From assembly GCA_964030475.1 (NCBI GenBank), contig CAXIPT010000001.1, positions 21,429,838 to 21,493,837 of the forward strand: a DNA stretch of 64,000 nucleotides, written 5' to 3'. The stretch is from Tethya wilhelma (taxonomy: Eukaryota > Porifera > Demospongiae > Tethyida > Tethyidae). A program made the translations under genes and the position numbers. Positions 46,801 through 60,955 of the stretch are shown in pieces (positions within the stretch are counted from its first letter, which is position 1; each line of letters starts with the position of its first letter). The notes under the pieces are model-generated. The model did no database searches. It was not told where the DNA came from and worked only from the letters and a program-made list of their open reading frames with translations.

Positions 46801-46924
46801 AGGATACAGTACGTAAATCATAAAGTATTCATTCTTCATTACAGAAATTCTGCTTGCATGTAAGTATGAAAATTGTAAATTTTAATCGTTCAGTTCCTAA
46901 TTGGTCTTTGTGTCAAACTCTGTC

Positions 46925-48483
46925 TCAGGAGTCAGAATCACCAAAACCATCTTCAGTATCGAGTTCTACGTACACACTCTGGTCAACATGTTTCTCACCA
47001 AGCTTGCGATACAAGACAAGAATACCCACTAGGAAAGGCAGGTGAGCTCCAGCCATTATCATCATTGCAAGAAAGGTGCGTTTTTGGACCCCTTCATATG
47101 CAGCATCCACTGAGGGAGAGGAAAAGGAAGAATTTTATTATCGTCATTCAAGTTAATACATGCCATAATGAATTACTTACACCAGAGAGGACTAATAGCT
47201 CTTCCTATAGATATGACAGCAATGGATGCCCCTGTTATCAAGCCCTTTATGAGGTAATTGAATCATGATAATATTGAGATCCACTACTACCCTATACAAA
47301 AACGATACTGTGGGAAAGCAGCATGCATACATGCATGTACATGATTGTGAAGTGTATAGGAATGCTGAATACAGGCATTATAGTATTATAGTATACACAG
47401 ATGCTGCTATATATATTATTATTAATTGATATAGCTGATAATGATTTATACCTGCATTTCCTTTCGTACTCTGTCTGAAGTTAGTGCTGAAATAGAGATC
47501 CTACTAAGAGGAATAGTTGACATCAATAAGCCGGCACCAAGGCAAAACTGAATGAAATTAAGTGTTCGAGAAGCACTTCGACAAATTGGCTGACAATCTT
47601 CGCAATAATCATTTGTAACAACAGAGTTTTGAAGCCACTGACACTTCCATCCACTCTCTGAATGAGCCTGTTGGCATTCCTGCATGGCCAGATTACTGAT
47701 GTCTTTGTCAAGTACTTGTATCACTTGAGCATTTGCATTCTGGAAACCATCACCAGCTGATTCAGAAGAAATGTACTTGTTGATTGCATCCATAGAAAAT
47801 GGAATGTCAAAACACACACTGAATGATGTGGTATTGATCTTGGATGTACAAAAAAAGGAGCTATGATTCAATCCATCAGTGGAGAACTTATTGTTGATTT
47901 TGTCTTCAGTCAGTTTTTCGAGGCATAGGTTTGAATTCAGCCTGTAATGACTTTGATGAGAATCATCTTTGCAAGAGCTGACTTTATGACACTCGTAACG
48001 ATGTGTTTTTTGGTCAACGTATTCTTCCAGTTCGTTCACTGAAGTGCCATTCACACTGATGTATTTAGTGTCTTGATGTGCATCACGATTAATACGAGAA
48101 TGAAAACTTATTGTTTGCAAAAAGTATAGAACTTTAGAAGAATATCTCATTGACAAGGTTGTATTGTCCATACATGAGTAACTCCTATAATCGCTGGAAG
48201 CTATGTCTTGACTGTCACGATATCTAAGTCGGAACAATGTGGTACTGTTCTCCTCCAACCACACTCGATACTTGTCAATGATCTCAGGATGGTGGAATGG
48301 ACTGTATTCAGTGCAAGGATCATGTTGAATTGCTTGCCAGTCAGATGAAACACCAAGGCTTAGAAATAGAATGAGCACGCTGATGATGGCAATGATCCGA
48401 CTATTTAGCTTAAACTGTAAAAGAAGCCTGGTGGATCAAGTGTGCATTATGTAAAGCTCAATTGATGTGCATCATAATGCATA

Positions 48484-48525
<42 letters not shown>

Positions 48526-50335
48526 TGAGAAAAGGTTGGAATAGTGTTTCTTATTGATTTGTAGAGGAGTGTTCAGTTTCAGTTAGTTAGTGTTTAGTTG
48601 TTCGGAAGGATCTTGTTAATCCATTTACTGGTTACAATAATGCAATAAAATATTAGGTGCACGTGTGCATGTGTGGGTCTCGAATATGTACCCTGCTACT
48701 TATACTGTGTACACATGCTTACTTACACAATGATCGATCCAAGTAGTCTTGCCAGTAGAAGTCCGAAGAAGAAGTATGTGTTTGATCTCTCTGTCAATCC
48801 AAAGTAGTCACTGAGAACAGGGTTGAAGATTGTTTCGTACACACCAAAACTGAAACTGAACACTCCTCTACAAATCAATAAGAAACACACTATGTTTATT
48901 GATATTGTTAAGGAACTATCTAGATGCAACCACATGCAGTGACATTGTGTGACATTGTGCCAGTAACCAATGTCATGCACATGCATGCATGGCATTAATT
49001 GTTTAAATTAGGTGTGACAAAAAAAGTCAGTTATAAGAAACTAAATATTGGCAATGCATGCTCTTAAGATGGCTAGATCTAGGTAATTAGCATACAGTTA
49101 GAATGTGAGGTAATGTACTAAAACATCAATTAGCAAACATCTTGTGGCTTAGTAGTCATTAAGCCAGTCTCGTTATGACATTCTTTTTACATCCAATTAA
49201 GGATATGAATAGCTCAAGAGGACTGCTCCAAAAATTGTCAGCAGCTTTGGTGAAAGCACATTGGTTCCTCATTTTGTAATTGCAACTGGCTTCTCCATGA
49301 AACATAATAAACTGGAGGATGATGAACGTCACTCCAACGGTGACATTAAACCAAACTATTGCTCTGAATTGGTTGATGTCAAACTGAGCAAAAACAACAG
49401 CAGCACCTGTGAAGTATACAACAAAAGTCGTGTGTTTCAAATAATAAGCAGTTATAGTAGTCTCGAGAACCAGATTTTCTGGCTCACGAGACTTTATACA
49501 GTTATAGCTCTTGATCAGTATTCATTGTTTAAATGCCTCCAATGCATGTATACTGTAGTGTATACATATATACCTGGTCCAATGGCAAAGCCTGCAAGGA
49601 TTCCAAAATACTGCATTGCAAATAAATGATTTCTTGTATCGGAACTCTTTCGTGTTCTCCTTCCTAACATTTTCATTGCTCTAGTGTAGTCCACACTACT
49701 CTCAGCAAGGTAGGACAGTGAAATCGTAGTTTCAGCTCCAATGTACAATCCAGAAAGAAGTTTTGAAACCATTACCAACCAAGGATCATACGTGACCAGA
49801 AAAAGAATGTAGCCAAAAGTGTGTGCTAACAGTGCCACCATATTGAGATACCAGTAAGGGACTAGTTTAATGAGGCATCCACTTGCAATGGCTCCCAAGA
49901 GAGAGCCAATGTTGAACAGAGCTAGAGTCCACGAGTAAAATGTTTCACTTTGACCAAGTCCTGGCTCAATCTATAAAACCATTACAAACTTATGACATTG
50001 CATTATATGTAACTAATGTATGGCAGCAGCCATAAGTATAGGCTTACTTTGTGAATGGTTGTATTAAGATTCTCAGACTTTGGGTTGGTGACAAACTGAT
50101 GAAAAGAGGTGAACGCTGCTACATAACTTATTGGGTACAGACAACCACTAATGATCAAGTAGAGCCAGTTTATCCTGAGACGAATTACATCCCATTTAGG
50201 ATTTTGCTCTTTAGACTGGGAACCTAAAATCGAACGTCAAAAACCACACTGTAGTTATTTACACTATCTAGTATAGGTAAGAAGAGTATTCATTATTATT
50301 ATACTATTGTAGCTAACTTAGTAAGGCTTACACAT
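46925..50335 (-). CDS. Major-facilitator transporter paralogue 2 with large cysteine-rich loop
   Basis: Eight exons: 50335-50332 (ATG plus one base), 50223-50048, 49970-49574, 49406-49191, 48919-48727, 48427-47452, 47244-47181 and 47109-46925. All have GT-AG borders and sum to 736 codons plus stop. Recognisable: NWLYLIISGCLYPISYVAAF, EPGLGQSETFYSW, GAETTISLSYLAESSVDY, FSFGVYETIFNPVLSDYFG and GRAISPLW. The big exon carries SDWQAIQHDPC, SPFHHPEI and EDCQPICRS, framing a ~260-residue extracytoplasmic loop with many N-x-S/T sites. The tail is shorter than in paralogue 3 because of an early stop after DGFGDSDS. It is very similar to paralogue 3, so the duplication is recent. The start is supported by the same four-base first exon in both. 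Confidence 0.85.
48486..48522. repeat. (TG)n microsatellite
   Basis: In intron 5 of transporter 2. The equivalent intron of transporter 3 has a far longer array at 53657-53779. Confidence 0.95.
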
Positions 50336-50513
50336 TTCTTGGAAAACAGTAGATAAGCTGTTGCCCTCGGTAGGTCGGTACTTATCAGACGTAGGACTCA
50401 CGCGCACGCATGGTGCGCGCGCATGCGCACCAGCGCAAATTATAAAGAAAACCACACCCACATAAGCTGTACGATAATTCGACTGATTATTGGGGTTCAA
50501 TTTTGACAATGAT
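50336..50513 (-). promoter_or_regulatory. promoter region of transporter 2
   Basis: Holds the palindrome-like GGTGCGCATGCGCGCGCACC (around 50409-50430), a CACCC box (ccacacccac, about 50453) and the block GTTCAATTTTGACAATGAT (50491-50509). All three recur before transporter 3 (55587-55770) and the broken copy (51541-51700). Confidence 0.55.
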
Positions 50514-51027
50514 ACTGAAATTGTGGTTTCAGCTCCAATGTATAATCCAGAAAGAACTTTTGAAACCGTTATTAACCAAGGATTTTATGAGACCAGAAAA
50601 AGAATGTAGCCAAAAGTGTGTGCTAACAGTGCCACCATGATACCAGTAAGGGGCATCCACTTGCAATGGCTCCAAAGAGAGAGCCAATGCTGAAAAGAGC
50701 TAGAGTCCATGAGTAAAAAGTTTCACTTTGACCAAGTCCTGGCTCAATCTATAAAACCATTAGCATATATACCCACAGAAAACTCATGACATTGTATTTT
50801 TATATATGTAATTTATGCATGGCAGCAGCCATAAGTATAGGCTTACTTTGTGAATAGTTGTATTATAAGATTCTCAGATTTGGGGTTGGTGACAAACTGA
50901 TGAAAAGAGGTGAACGCTGCTACGTAACTTATTGGGTACAGACAACCACTAATGATCAAGTAGAGCCAGTTTATCCTGAGACGAATTACATCCCATTTAG
51001 GATTTTGCTCTTTAGACTGGGAACCTA
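50514..51027 (-). pseudogene. transporter pseudogene between paralogues 2 and 3
   Basis: Degenerate exon 3 (50514-50747, with deletions) and exon 2 (about 50850-51023, one frameshift near 50868) of the same transporter family, separated by the usual short intron. It begins abruptly at the transporter 2 promoter, so the 3' exons are gone. Confidence 0.8.
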
Positions 51028-51072
51028 AAATCGAACATCAAAAATCACACAGATTCATGTAGTTATTTACAC

Positions 51073-51405
51073 TATACCCGTATAGCGACCGTCGGGGGTG
51101 TAAATTTTCGTGAAAAGCCTAGACCGCGCTTCAGAAGAAAATTTTCGTGGTTTTAATTTTCGTGACTCAAGTATCTCCAACTTACAGCACTTAAAGGTCT
51201 TGTGACAGTTTATCTGCTTTGGTATACATGTAGAATACTATTCTAGCTAGATACTAGCTATTTAGACTGCAAACTTCTTGAAAAGACGGGCAAGAGACAG
51301 AGAACTGAAGTCTTCGACAGCGTGCGCGTGGCGAGTATCGTGACCTTTGACCTCAGGAAAATTTTTCGTGGGAGGGAAAACGGAAATTTCCCGCTATACG
51401 GTATA
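51073..51405. mobile_element. MITE-like element, ~330 bp
   Basis: Left end tatacccgtatagcgacc and right end cccgctatacggtata are inverted. Inside are inverted aaattttcgtg blocks. Lies between exon 2 and the promoter relic of the transporter pseudogene. Confidence 0.65.
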
Positions 51406-51540
51406 TCTCTATATCAGCACTATATATCTATCAGCATGAATCATGCACTGGCAAACCAAAAAAAGTATAGGCAAGAAGAGTATTCATTGACATTATTATT
51501 ATACTATTGTATCTAACTTAGATAGTATAAGGCTTACACA

Positions 51541-51700
51541 TTAAATTTTCTTGGAAAGCAGTGTATAAACTGTTGCCTTGGGTAGGTCAGTACTTATCAG
51601 ATGTTATGGTGCGCGCGCATGCGCACGAGCGCAAAACAAAAGAAAACCACACCCACATAAGCTGTACGTATGATTGACATTGTGGTTCAATTTTGACAAT
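51541..51700 (-). promoter_or_regulatory. promoter relic of the transporter pseudogene
   Basis: Matches the transporter 2/3 promoters: TTTCTTGG...TTGCC, the gtgcgcgcgcatgcgcac palindrome, ccacacccacataagctgtacg and ggttcaattttgacaatgat (51681-51700). Confidence 0.55.
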
Positions 51701-51997
51701 GATTTTCTTGCAAGTGCGGGGCTCGCTCCGGCTCGCCCCAATTAGTGCCCAGCCGATGATAATTCTCGAACGTGAAAGTTCAGTGAAGTACGATTCTGCA
51801 CATTCAACAGAAAATTTCGCCGTTGACCACATTAGTGTGGGGGCTCGCTCCTGCTCGCCCCAATCACATGAATCAGATCCTAGAATTGATATTTCATTGT
51901 TAATCATAATCACATGATTGTAAACAAATGTAGATATAAATTATGTGTTTCAAATTTAATCATAATATTATTATAATATATTTATAGTTGTTATCAG
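51701..51997. other. no gene recognised
   Basis: Contains two copies of a ggggctcgctcc(g/t)gctcgccccaat motif (51718-51742 and 51839-51864). Otherwise AT-rich. Confidence 0.4.
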
Positions 51998-53655
51998 CTA
52001 GTCTTTGGTTTCTATTGGATCTTGGTCATTGATCTTTGTATCAAACTCCGTCTCAGAATCACTAAAGCCATCTTTCGTATTGAGTTCTACGTACACACTC
52101 TGATCAACATGTTTCTCACCAAGCTTACGATACATTACAAGAATACCCAGTAGGAAAGGCAGGTGAGCTCCAGCCACCATTATCATTGCAAGAAAGGTCC
52201 GTTTCTGGACCCCTTCATATGCAGCATCCACTGAGGTAAAGAGGGAAAAGAAAGGAGGACATTTGTTCAATTATCACCATCAATTGAAGCAAATCGATGC
52301 AATTAACTATTACTTACACCCGACAGGACTAATAGCGCTTCCTATGGATGTGACAGCAATGGATACACCTGTTATCAATCCCTTCAAGAGTAAATTTTAG
52401 TGAGAATCATAATCACTGATAACAATGCACTATATAATTATATTAAACTGTACAATGACCAATACACAGTATTACACACGCATGAACTGTATGGAAGTGC
52501 TGCATGTATAATACTTAACATTGCCTTTTTATAATATGCAGCTATTATTGTTGGTTAGATGATAATGATTACCTGCATTTCCTTTCGTACTCTGTCTGAA
52601 GTTAGCGCTGAAATGGAGATCCCACTGAGAGGAACAGTTAACACCAACAAGCTGGCACCAAGGCAAAACTGAATGAAATTAAGCATCCGAAAAGCACTCC
52701 GACAAATTGGCTGACAATCTTCACAATAATCATTTGTAACAACAGAGTTCTGAAGCCACTGACACTTCCATCCACTCCCTGAATGAGCCTGTTGGCATTC
52801 CTCCATGGCCAGTTTATTGATGTCTTTGTCAAGTACTTGTATCACTTGAGCATTTGCATTCTGGAAACCATCATCTTCTGATTCAGAAGAAATGTGTTCG
52901 TTGATTGCATCCATAGAAAATGGGATGTCAAAACACACACTGAATGATGTGGTATTGATCTTGGATGTACACAAAAAGGAACTATGATTCAATCCATAAT
53001 TATCAGAGGACAACTTAATGTCAATTTTGTCTTCAGTCAGTTTTTCGAGGCATAGGTTCGAATTCAGCCTGTAATGACTTTGATGAGAATCACCTTTGCA
53101 AGAGCTGACTTTATGACACTCGTAACGGTGCACTTTATGATCAAGGTATGGTATTTTTTTCACCGAATATGTGCCATTCACACTGAAGCACTTAGTGACT
53201 TGATGTGCATCACGATTAATATGGGAATGAAAGCTCATGGTTTGCAAAAAGTTAAGTACTTTAGGAGAATATCTCATGGACGAGGTTGTATTGTCCATAC
53301 ATGTGTAACTCTTATAATAATTATTATCATTGTGATATGTGTCTCCACTGTCATTATGTGGGAAAATTGTGGTACTGTTTTCCTCCAACCACATTTGATA
53401 CTTATCAACGATCTCAGGATGGTGGAACGGACTGTATTCAGTACAAGGATCATGTTGAATTGCTTGCCAGTCAGATAAAATACCACAGCTAGCAAATACT
53501 ATGAGCACGCTGATGATGGCAATGATCCGACTATTTAACCTAAACTGCAAAAGAAACCTGGTAGATCATGTGTGCGTACATGTGTATGTGAAGCTATAGG
53601 TATATCATAACAACATACAGTGTAACTATTAATTAACCATGTTTGTGTTTGTGCA

Positions 53656-53747
<92 letters not shown>

Positions 53748-53748
53748 N

Positions 53749-53780
<32 letters not shown>

Positions 53781-55586
53781 GAGAAAAGGTCGGAAAAGTT
53801 GTTCGGAAGGATATTGTTAATCCATTTACTGGTTACAATAATGCAATAAAATATTAGGTGCACGTGTGCATGTGTGGGTCTTGAATATGTACCCTGCTAC
53901 TTATACTGTGTACATGTGCTCACTTACACAATGATCGATCCAAGTAATCTTGCCAGTAGAAGTCCGAAGAAGAAGTATGTGTTTGATCTCTCTGTCAATC
54001 CAAAGTAGTCACTGAGAACAGGGTTGAAGATTGTTTCGTACACACCAAAACTGAAACTGAACACTCCTCTACAAATCAATAAGAAACACACTACGTTTAT
54101 TGATATTGTTAAGGAACTATCTAGATGTATGCAACCACATGCAGTGACATTGTGTGACATTGTGCCAGTAACCAATGTCATGCACATGCATGCATGGCAT
54201 AATTGTTTCGCCCAAGGTGTGACAAAAAAAGTCAGTTATAAGAAACTAAATATTGGCAATGCAAGCTCTTAAGATAGATGGCTAGATCTGGGTAATTAGC
54301 ATACAGTTAGAATGTGAGGTAATGTACTAAAACATCAATAAGCAAACATCTTGTGGCTTGGCAGTCATTAAGCCAGTCTCGTTATGACATTCTTTTTACA
54401 TCCAATTAAGGATATGAATAGCTCAAGAGGACTGTTCCAAAAATTGTCAGCAGCTTTGGTGAAAGCACATTGGTTCCTCATTTTGTAATTGCAACTGGCT
54501 TCTCCATGAAACATAATAAACTGGAGGATGATGAACGTCACTCCAACGGTGACATTAAACCAAACTATTGCTCTGAATTGGTTGATGTCAAACTGAGCAA
54601 AAACAACAGCAGCACCTGTGAAGTATACAACAAAAGTCATGTGTTTCAAATAATAAGCAGGTTATAGTAGTCTCAAGAGCCAGATTTTCTGGCTCACAAG
54701 ATCCGACCACAGTTATAGCTCTTGATCAGTATTCATTTTTTTTGATGCCTACAATGCATGTATACTGTAGTGTGTACATAATTATTATAATAAATTATAT
54801 ATACCTGGTCCAATGGCAAAGCCTGCAAGGACTCCAAAATACTGCATTGCAAATAAATGATTTCTTGTATCGGAACTCTTTCGTGTTCTCCTTCCTAACA
54901 TTTTCATTGCTCTAGTGTAGTCCACACTACTCTCAGCAAGGTAGGACAGTGAAATCGTGGTTTCAGCTCCAATGTACAATCCAGAAAGAACTTTTGAAAC
55001 CATTACCAACCAAGGATCATACGTGACCAGAAAGAGAATGTAGCCAAAAGTGTGTGCTAACAGTGCCACCATATTGAGATACCAGTAAGGGACTAGTTTA
55101 ATGAGGCATCCACTTGCAATGGCTCCCAAGAGAGAGCCAATGTTGAACAGAGCTAGAGACCACGAGTAAAATGTTTCACTTTGACCAAGTCCTGGCTCAA
55201 TCTATAAAACCATTAGTATATATCCACACAAGCTTATGACATTGCATTTTTATACATGTAACTAAATGTATGGCAGCAACCATAAGTATAGGCTTACTTT
55301 GTGAATGGTTGTATTAAGATTCTCAGACTTTGGGTTGGTGACAAACTGATGAAAAGAGGTGAACGCTGCTACGTAACTTATTGGGTACAGACAACCACTA
55401 ATGATCAAGTAGAGCCAGTTTATCCTGAGACGAATTATATCCCATTTAGGATTTTGCTCTTTAGACTGGGAACCTAAAATCGAACGTCAAAAACCACACT
55501 GTAGTTATTTACACTATCTAGTATAGGCAATAAGAGTATTCATTTATTATTATACTATTGTAGCTAACTTAGTAAGGCTTACACAT
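51998..55586 (-). CDS. Major-facilitator transporter paralogue 3 with large cysteine-rich loop
   Basis: Exons 55586-55583, 55473-55298, 55201-54805, 54615-54400, 54120-53928, 53557-52573, 52381-52318 and 52230-51998 give 755 codons plus stop. Exons 2-5 and 7 have exactly the lengths of paralogue 2, and exon 8 the length of paralogue 1. The same MFS blocks and the same luminal-loop cysteines are present. One notable change: the otherwise invariant SPLW at the end of exon 7 reads SPVG here. Intron 5 carries a TG array over 100 bp long with an N. Inferred: an organellar or plasma-membrane solute transporter, substrate unknown. Together with paralogues 1 and 2 it forms a tandem same-strand array. 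Confidence 0.85.
53657..53779. repeat. (TG)n microsatellite containing an N
   Basis: More than 100 bp of TG with an N at 53747. True length unknown. Confidence 0.95.
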
Positions 55587-55770
55587 TTCTTGGAAAATAG
55601 TAGATAAGCTGTTGCCCTCGGTAGGTCGGTTCTTATCAGACGTCGGACTCACGCATGGTGCGCGCGCATGCGCACCAGCGCAAATTATAAAGAAAACCAC
55701 ACCCACATAAGCTGTACGTATATACGATAACTTGACAGTCTGATTATTGGGGTTCAATTTTGACAATGAT
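55587..55770 (-). promoter_or_regulatory. promoter region of transporter 3
   Basis: Same three blocks as before transporter 2: gcgcgcgcatgcgcacc palindrome (about 55660-55676), ccacacccac and ggttcaattttgacaatgatcttc (about 55751-55774). Confidence 0.55.
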
Positions 55771-55914
55771 CTTCCTGCCCTTGCATGTGCCAGAAATGTT
55801 GGATAATCACACGAGTTAATAGAATTAGACCCTAGAATTGATATTCCATTGCTAGTCATGATCACAAGTCATGATTGTAAACAAATTATTGTTAAGTTCT
55901 ATGTTTCAAATTTA

Positions 55915-57664
<1,750 letters not shown>

Positions 57665-58067
57665 AATACCATCATAATACAGATGAGATTTAAATTGAAA
57701 TTTCCTTCAGATTATTGTTGAGAATAGAGTTCACAAGATTATAGTCAGTTACAAGATAGACTCAGAATTGAGCACACATGCTATATAACTACAAGGAACA
57801 TACGTACAGCACATGTATATGCTGCTATTTTATGTAAAACCATAGATAATAATAATTATACACTTGGCAAAACTGACACAATTAATGGTATAAACTGAAT
57901 GCATATAATTTAGCTAGCTTGCACGGTTTCGATCATGCATGCGCACTTACAATCATTACTGCTTTATAGTGTAGTTAACCAATCACAATGATAAATAAAT
58001 TCATACAAGAAACAGCTATGCTTATACTGAGAAGCTTGCCATGGGCCAGTTAGAATTTGCCATGAAC
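57665..58067. other. no gene recognised
   Basis: AT-rich spacer downstream of the CDIPT stop codon. Confidence 0.5.
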
Positions 58068-60830
58068 CTAGTTAGAATTTCTTTTTCTCTCTCTCTCTCT
58101 CCTAGCAATGTCTATAGCCACGATGTCCTGACAGCCCGTCTTTAGGATCATCAGGTTGATTGGCTGTTTGATACACACCAGTGGAAGAGTGGCCACTGCC
58201 ATAGCCTGCCAGAGTCCAACTTCATAACCCATCACAAACACTGCAAGTCAGTAATAGTATATCAGTGATTATGAATTTTGTTATACATGGCATGTTTGTC
58301 TACTCAGTGGCATGCACAGTGATAGTTGTTACAGAATAATTCAGTATTAATTCATTATGACGATAATAATATAGGGCTTATTGGCACATTTACATGTGAG
58401 CCGCTAACTTTTCATCTGAGAAACCTTAATTTTATTATACTTCCAGCATGTGTGCATGCATGGTATGGGTGGAAACATAAGTTTAAATAATGGCCTGCAT
58501 GGTTGGAGTTTTCATGTGAATGAGGTAAGGGTAGACATGTATGGTGCATGCCCCATGAGCATGGTTGGAAACATAAGTTTAAATAATGGTCTGAAGTTAC
58601 AAACACAAGATCTATATAGAAGAAAGGGAGGGTAAATAATAAACGGTGTCAATGAGAAAGAGATCTATAAGGATGGGTTTTGTTCAGTATTTCTACCTAG
58701 CTGAATCAGATGTCATCAAGAGTTGCCATGACTGACCAGGCTCTTTCGTAGCCTCGTTCCCAGGCTCTCCCTTCGCGAATATTTTCTTCGAAAATAAAGA
58801 AATATTTTCGGAGGAAACTGCGAATCGGGCTAGCTCTTTCCTTCCCTTCTGTGAGTAAAACGTCAAAGGAGAAATAAAGCTAATTGACTAACATTTAATA
58901 TTCATGCTATACATGTGTTGTTACCATAAGATAACGTACTGGATGGCCCAGGAGAGAAGTAAATAAGGTAGAGTGACACAAAAAATAACTCTGATCCATA
59001 GCTGAAGATGTGAAGTCCGAGCTCTAATAATTTATGTAATGTGCAGATAGGTTATAGCGAATGTATTATATGTTTGAAAATGGATATATACATGAATAGA
59101 TAATCAGTTGAACATGTACAATCTAACAAACTTACTTCAGTGTAGTAAAATCTTAAAAGCTTGTTTCCAATTACAGCCTTATGATTTTTATGTCCAAGGA
59201 TTGCAGAGCTAAGATAATTAATAGGCAATACATAAAACTCAAGCATACAGCTGCAGTCAATCATCAGCTTATAGTCCCCCCCCCACTTTACCTGTACATC
59301 TTCATCCACATTCTAGACAAGTCAAGGTAGGCAGTCAACTGAAAGACTACCATGTACTTTGGATACAAGATACACAGTCCCATCAGAAACACCATGAAAG
59401 AGCACCTAAGAATATTACGATAAGCAAAAAAAGAAAAAGTAAGTCAGTGATGTACGACACTGATTCACTGCATGCACATGTTCATGATTCATCTCTTTCA
59501 TTCTCTTCAAAATTATTAAGTTGAATGTGGATTCGATCACGTCTCAAAACGAGATTGAAGTTCTGAGTCACAGAATTAAAAGAATATCATTTTATTGTAC
59601 TTAGTACTTACCTATCAATTAGAATATCCAGTGTCCCTCCAAATAGACTTGCTGTCAGCATAATATTATGTGTGCATGATTATAATGACACATAATTATA
59701 ATTTAGCTGTATAGATGCATGAAAACTCTATGGAGCTCTTCTAATTAAGTGAGAATGAAATTAACAACACTCTTGACTTTTATCTTATAGACTAATAAGG
59801 TCACTGATTGATTTCATTATCATGATTTTCATATAATTATGAAGTATTCTAAAGACTTTTCTGAATTAGTACCATAGGTTTAGGACTTTAGGGGGGCCGG
59901 CACGCATGCATACCAGTCTCGTTTTTTGTAATAATTATGAAGAGCCTTAAATATAGACAGTACTAGTCTACTATTGATGACTCAATGTTTAGTTAGCTAT
60001 AACTATATATATTTTGCTTTAAAATGCAGTATACAGTTTCATTATCCCTTACCCTTTGCCCAAATGCTAGTGACCTCTATATAGCTAGGTGAAACAGTGC
60101 TGAGTTTGAATATCATGCTTGCAATCTTCAAAAATGTATAATTATAATAGTTGTGTGCAATTTCTAATTAGCAACCTCATTACCTTAAAGGTCAAGTGTG
60201 CAGCCTTCTCTGGCCTAAGCCAAGGACATGTATTTGCTTGGATAAATGATTTGTCACAATCTGCAAACCTTTGAATGCCCATAAAATTTAGTAAGCACTA
60301 CAAGCACATGGAGAGGCTGATCTTATAAAACTCAGCAAAAAAACTTGAAGTGATATAACATGCTGTTAATTAGAATGTCATCAGTGACCCACTAAGAATC
60401 AAAACGGAAGGCTGAGACAGTAACATTTCATTCGCCAATCCCTAATGATTATTACAAGTAGTCATGTGTAGACTGTAGTGTTCATACATACAGCCTAGAT
60501 ATCTATTTTGAATTCACCATTCACCTTGTTTGAATCTTCTTGCCGCAATTCCATCTAGGTCATCTAAAATGAACTGGCTCACAACGAAGAGAAGTGCAAC
60601 AGTCAATGGATGGGTGAACCAGAAGTAAGAGGACACAAATACCAGCAAAACTCTGATGTACCCTATTCAGTTTATAAACAAATCAGACGTATCTAGATTC
60701 TGATTCAAGTTTAGGTGTATTATAATAGCCTATGTAGAATCCTGATAGTTAGAAAAAAAATTATTGGAGAATGTTGAGAGTTCTTACCTATAACGTTGGG
60801 GATGAACAGAAATACGTTTTCTTTAGCCAT
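58068..60830 (-). CDS. CDIPT: CDP-diacylglycerol-inositol 3-phosphatidyltransferase
   Basis: Seven exons: 60830-60788, 60662-60525, 59651-59612, 59405-59292, 59208-59136, 59021-58925 and 58240-58068. All have GT-AG borders and give 225 residues (human 213). The start MAKENVFLFIPNVIGYIR matches the family N-terminus. Exons 2-3 together give the complete CDP-alcohol phosphotransferase signature DG-x2-AR-x8-G-x3-D-x3-D (DGIAAR ... GGTLDILID). Further hydrophobic segments and RFYYT in exon 5 match the membrane core. In exon 6 the second of two adjacent AG acceptors (before CTCGGACTTC) keeps the family sequence GSELFFVSLYLIYF. Role: synthesis of phosphatidylinositol from CDP-diacylglycerol and myo-inositol in the ER. 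The C-terminus is a basic KRN tail. Conserved throughout. Confidence 0.95.
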
Positions 60831-60955
60831 CATTATCTGATTCTAGTGACAAACTTCAACATAGGCTTTCTTCTGATCTGTAGTGTAGATCTAGTTCAGA
60901 CGCATGCAGTCACGTTCAACACAAGTGTGCTGATTGGACCACACCTTGGCACTAA

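Noticed and set aside
58925..59024. First AG acceptor for CDIPT exon 6 (before AGCTCGGAC)
   Set aside because: It shifts the frame and loses the family sequence; the AG two bases later restores it.
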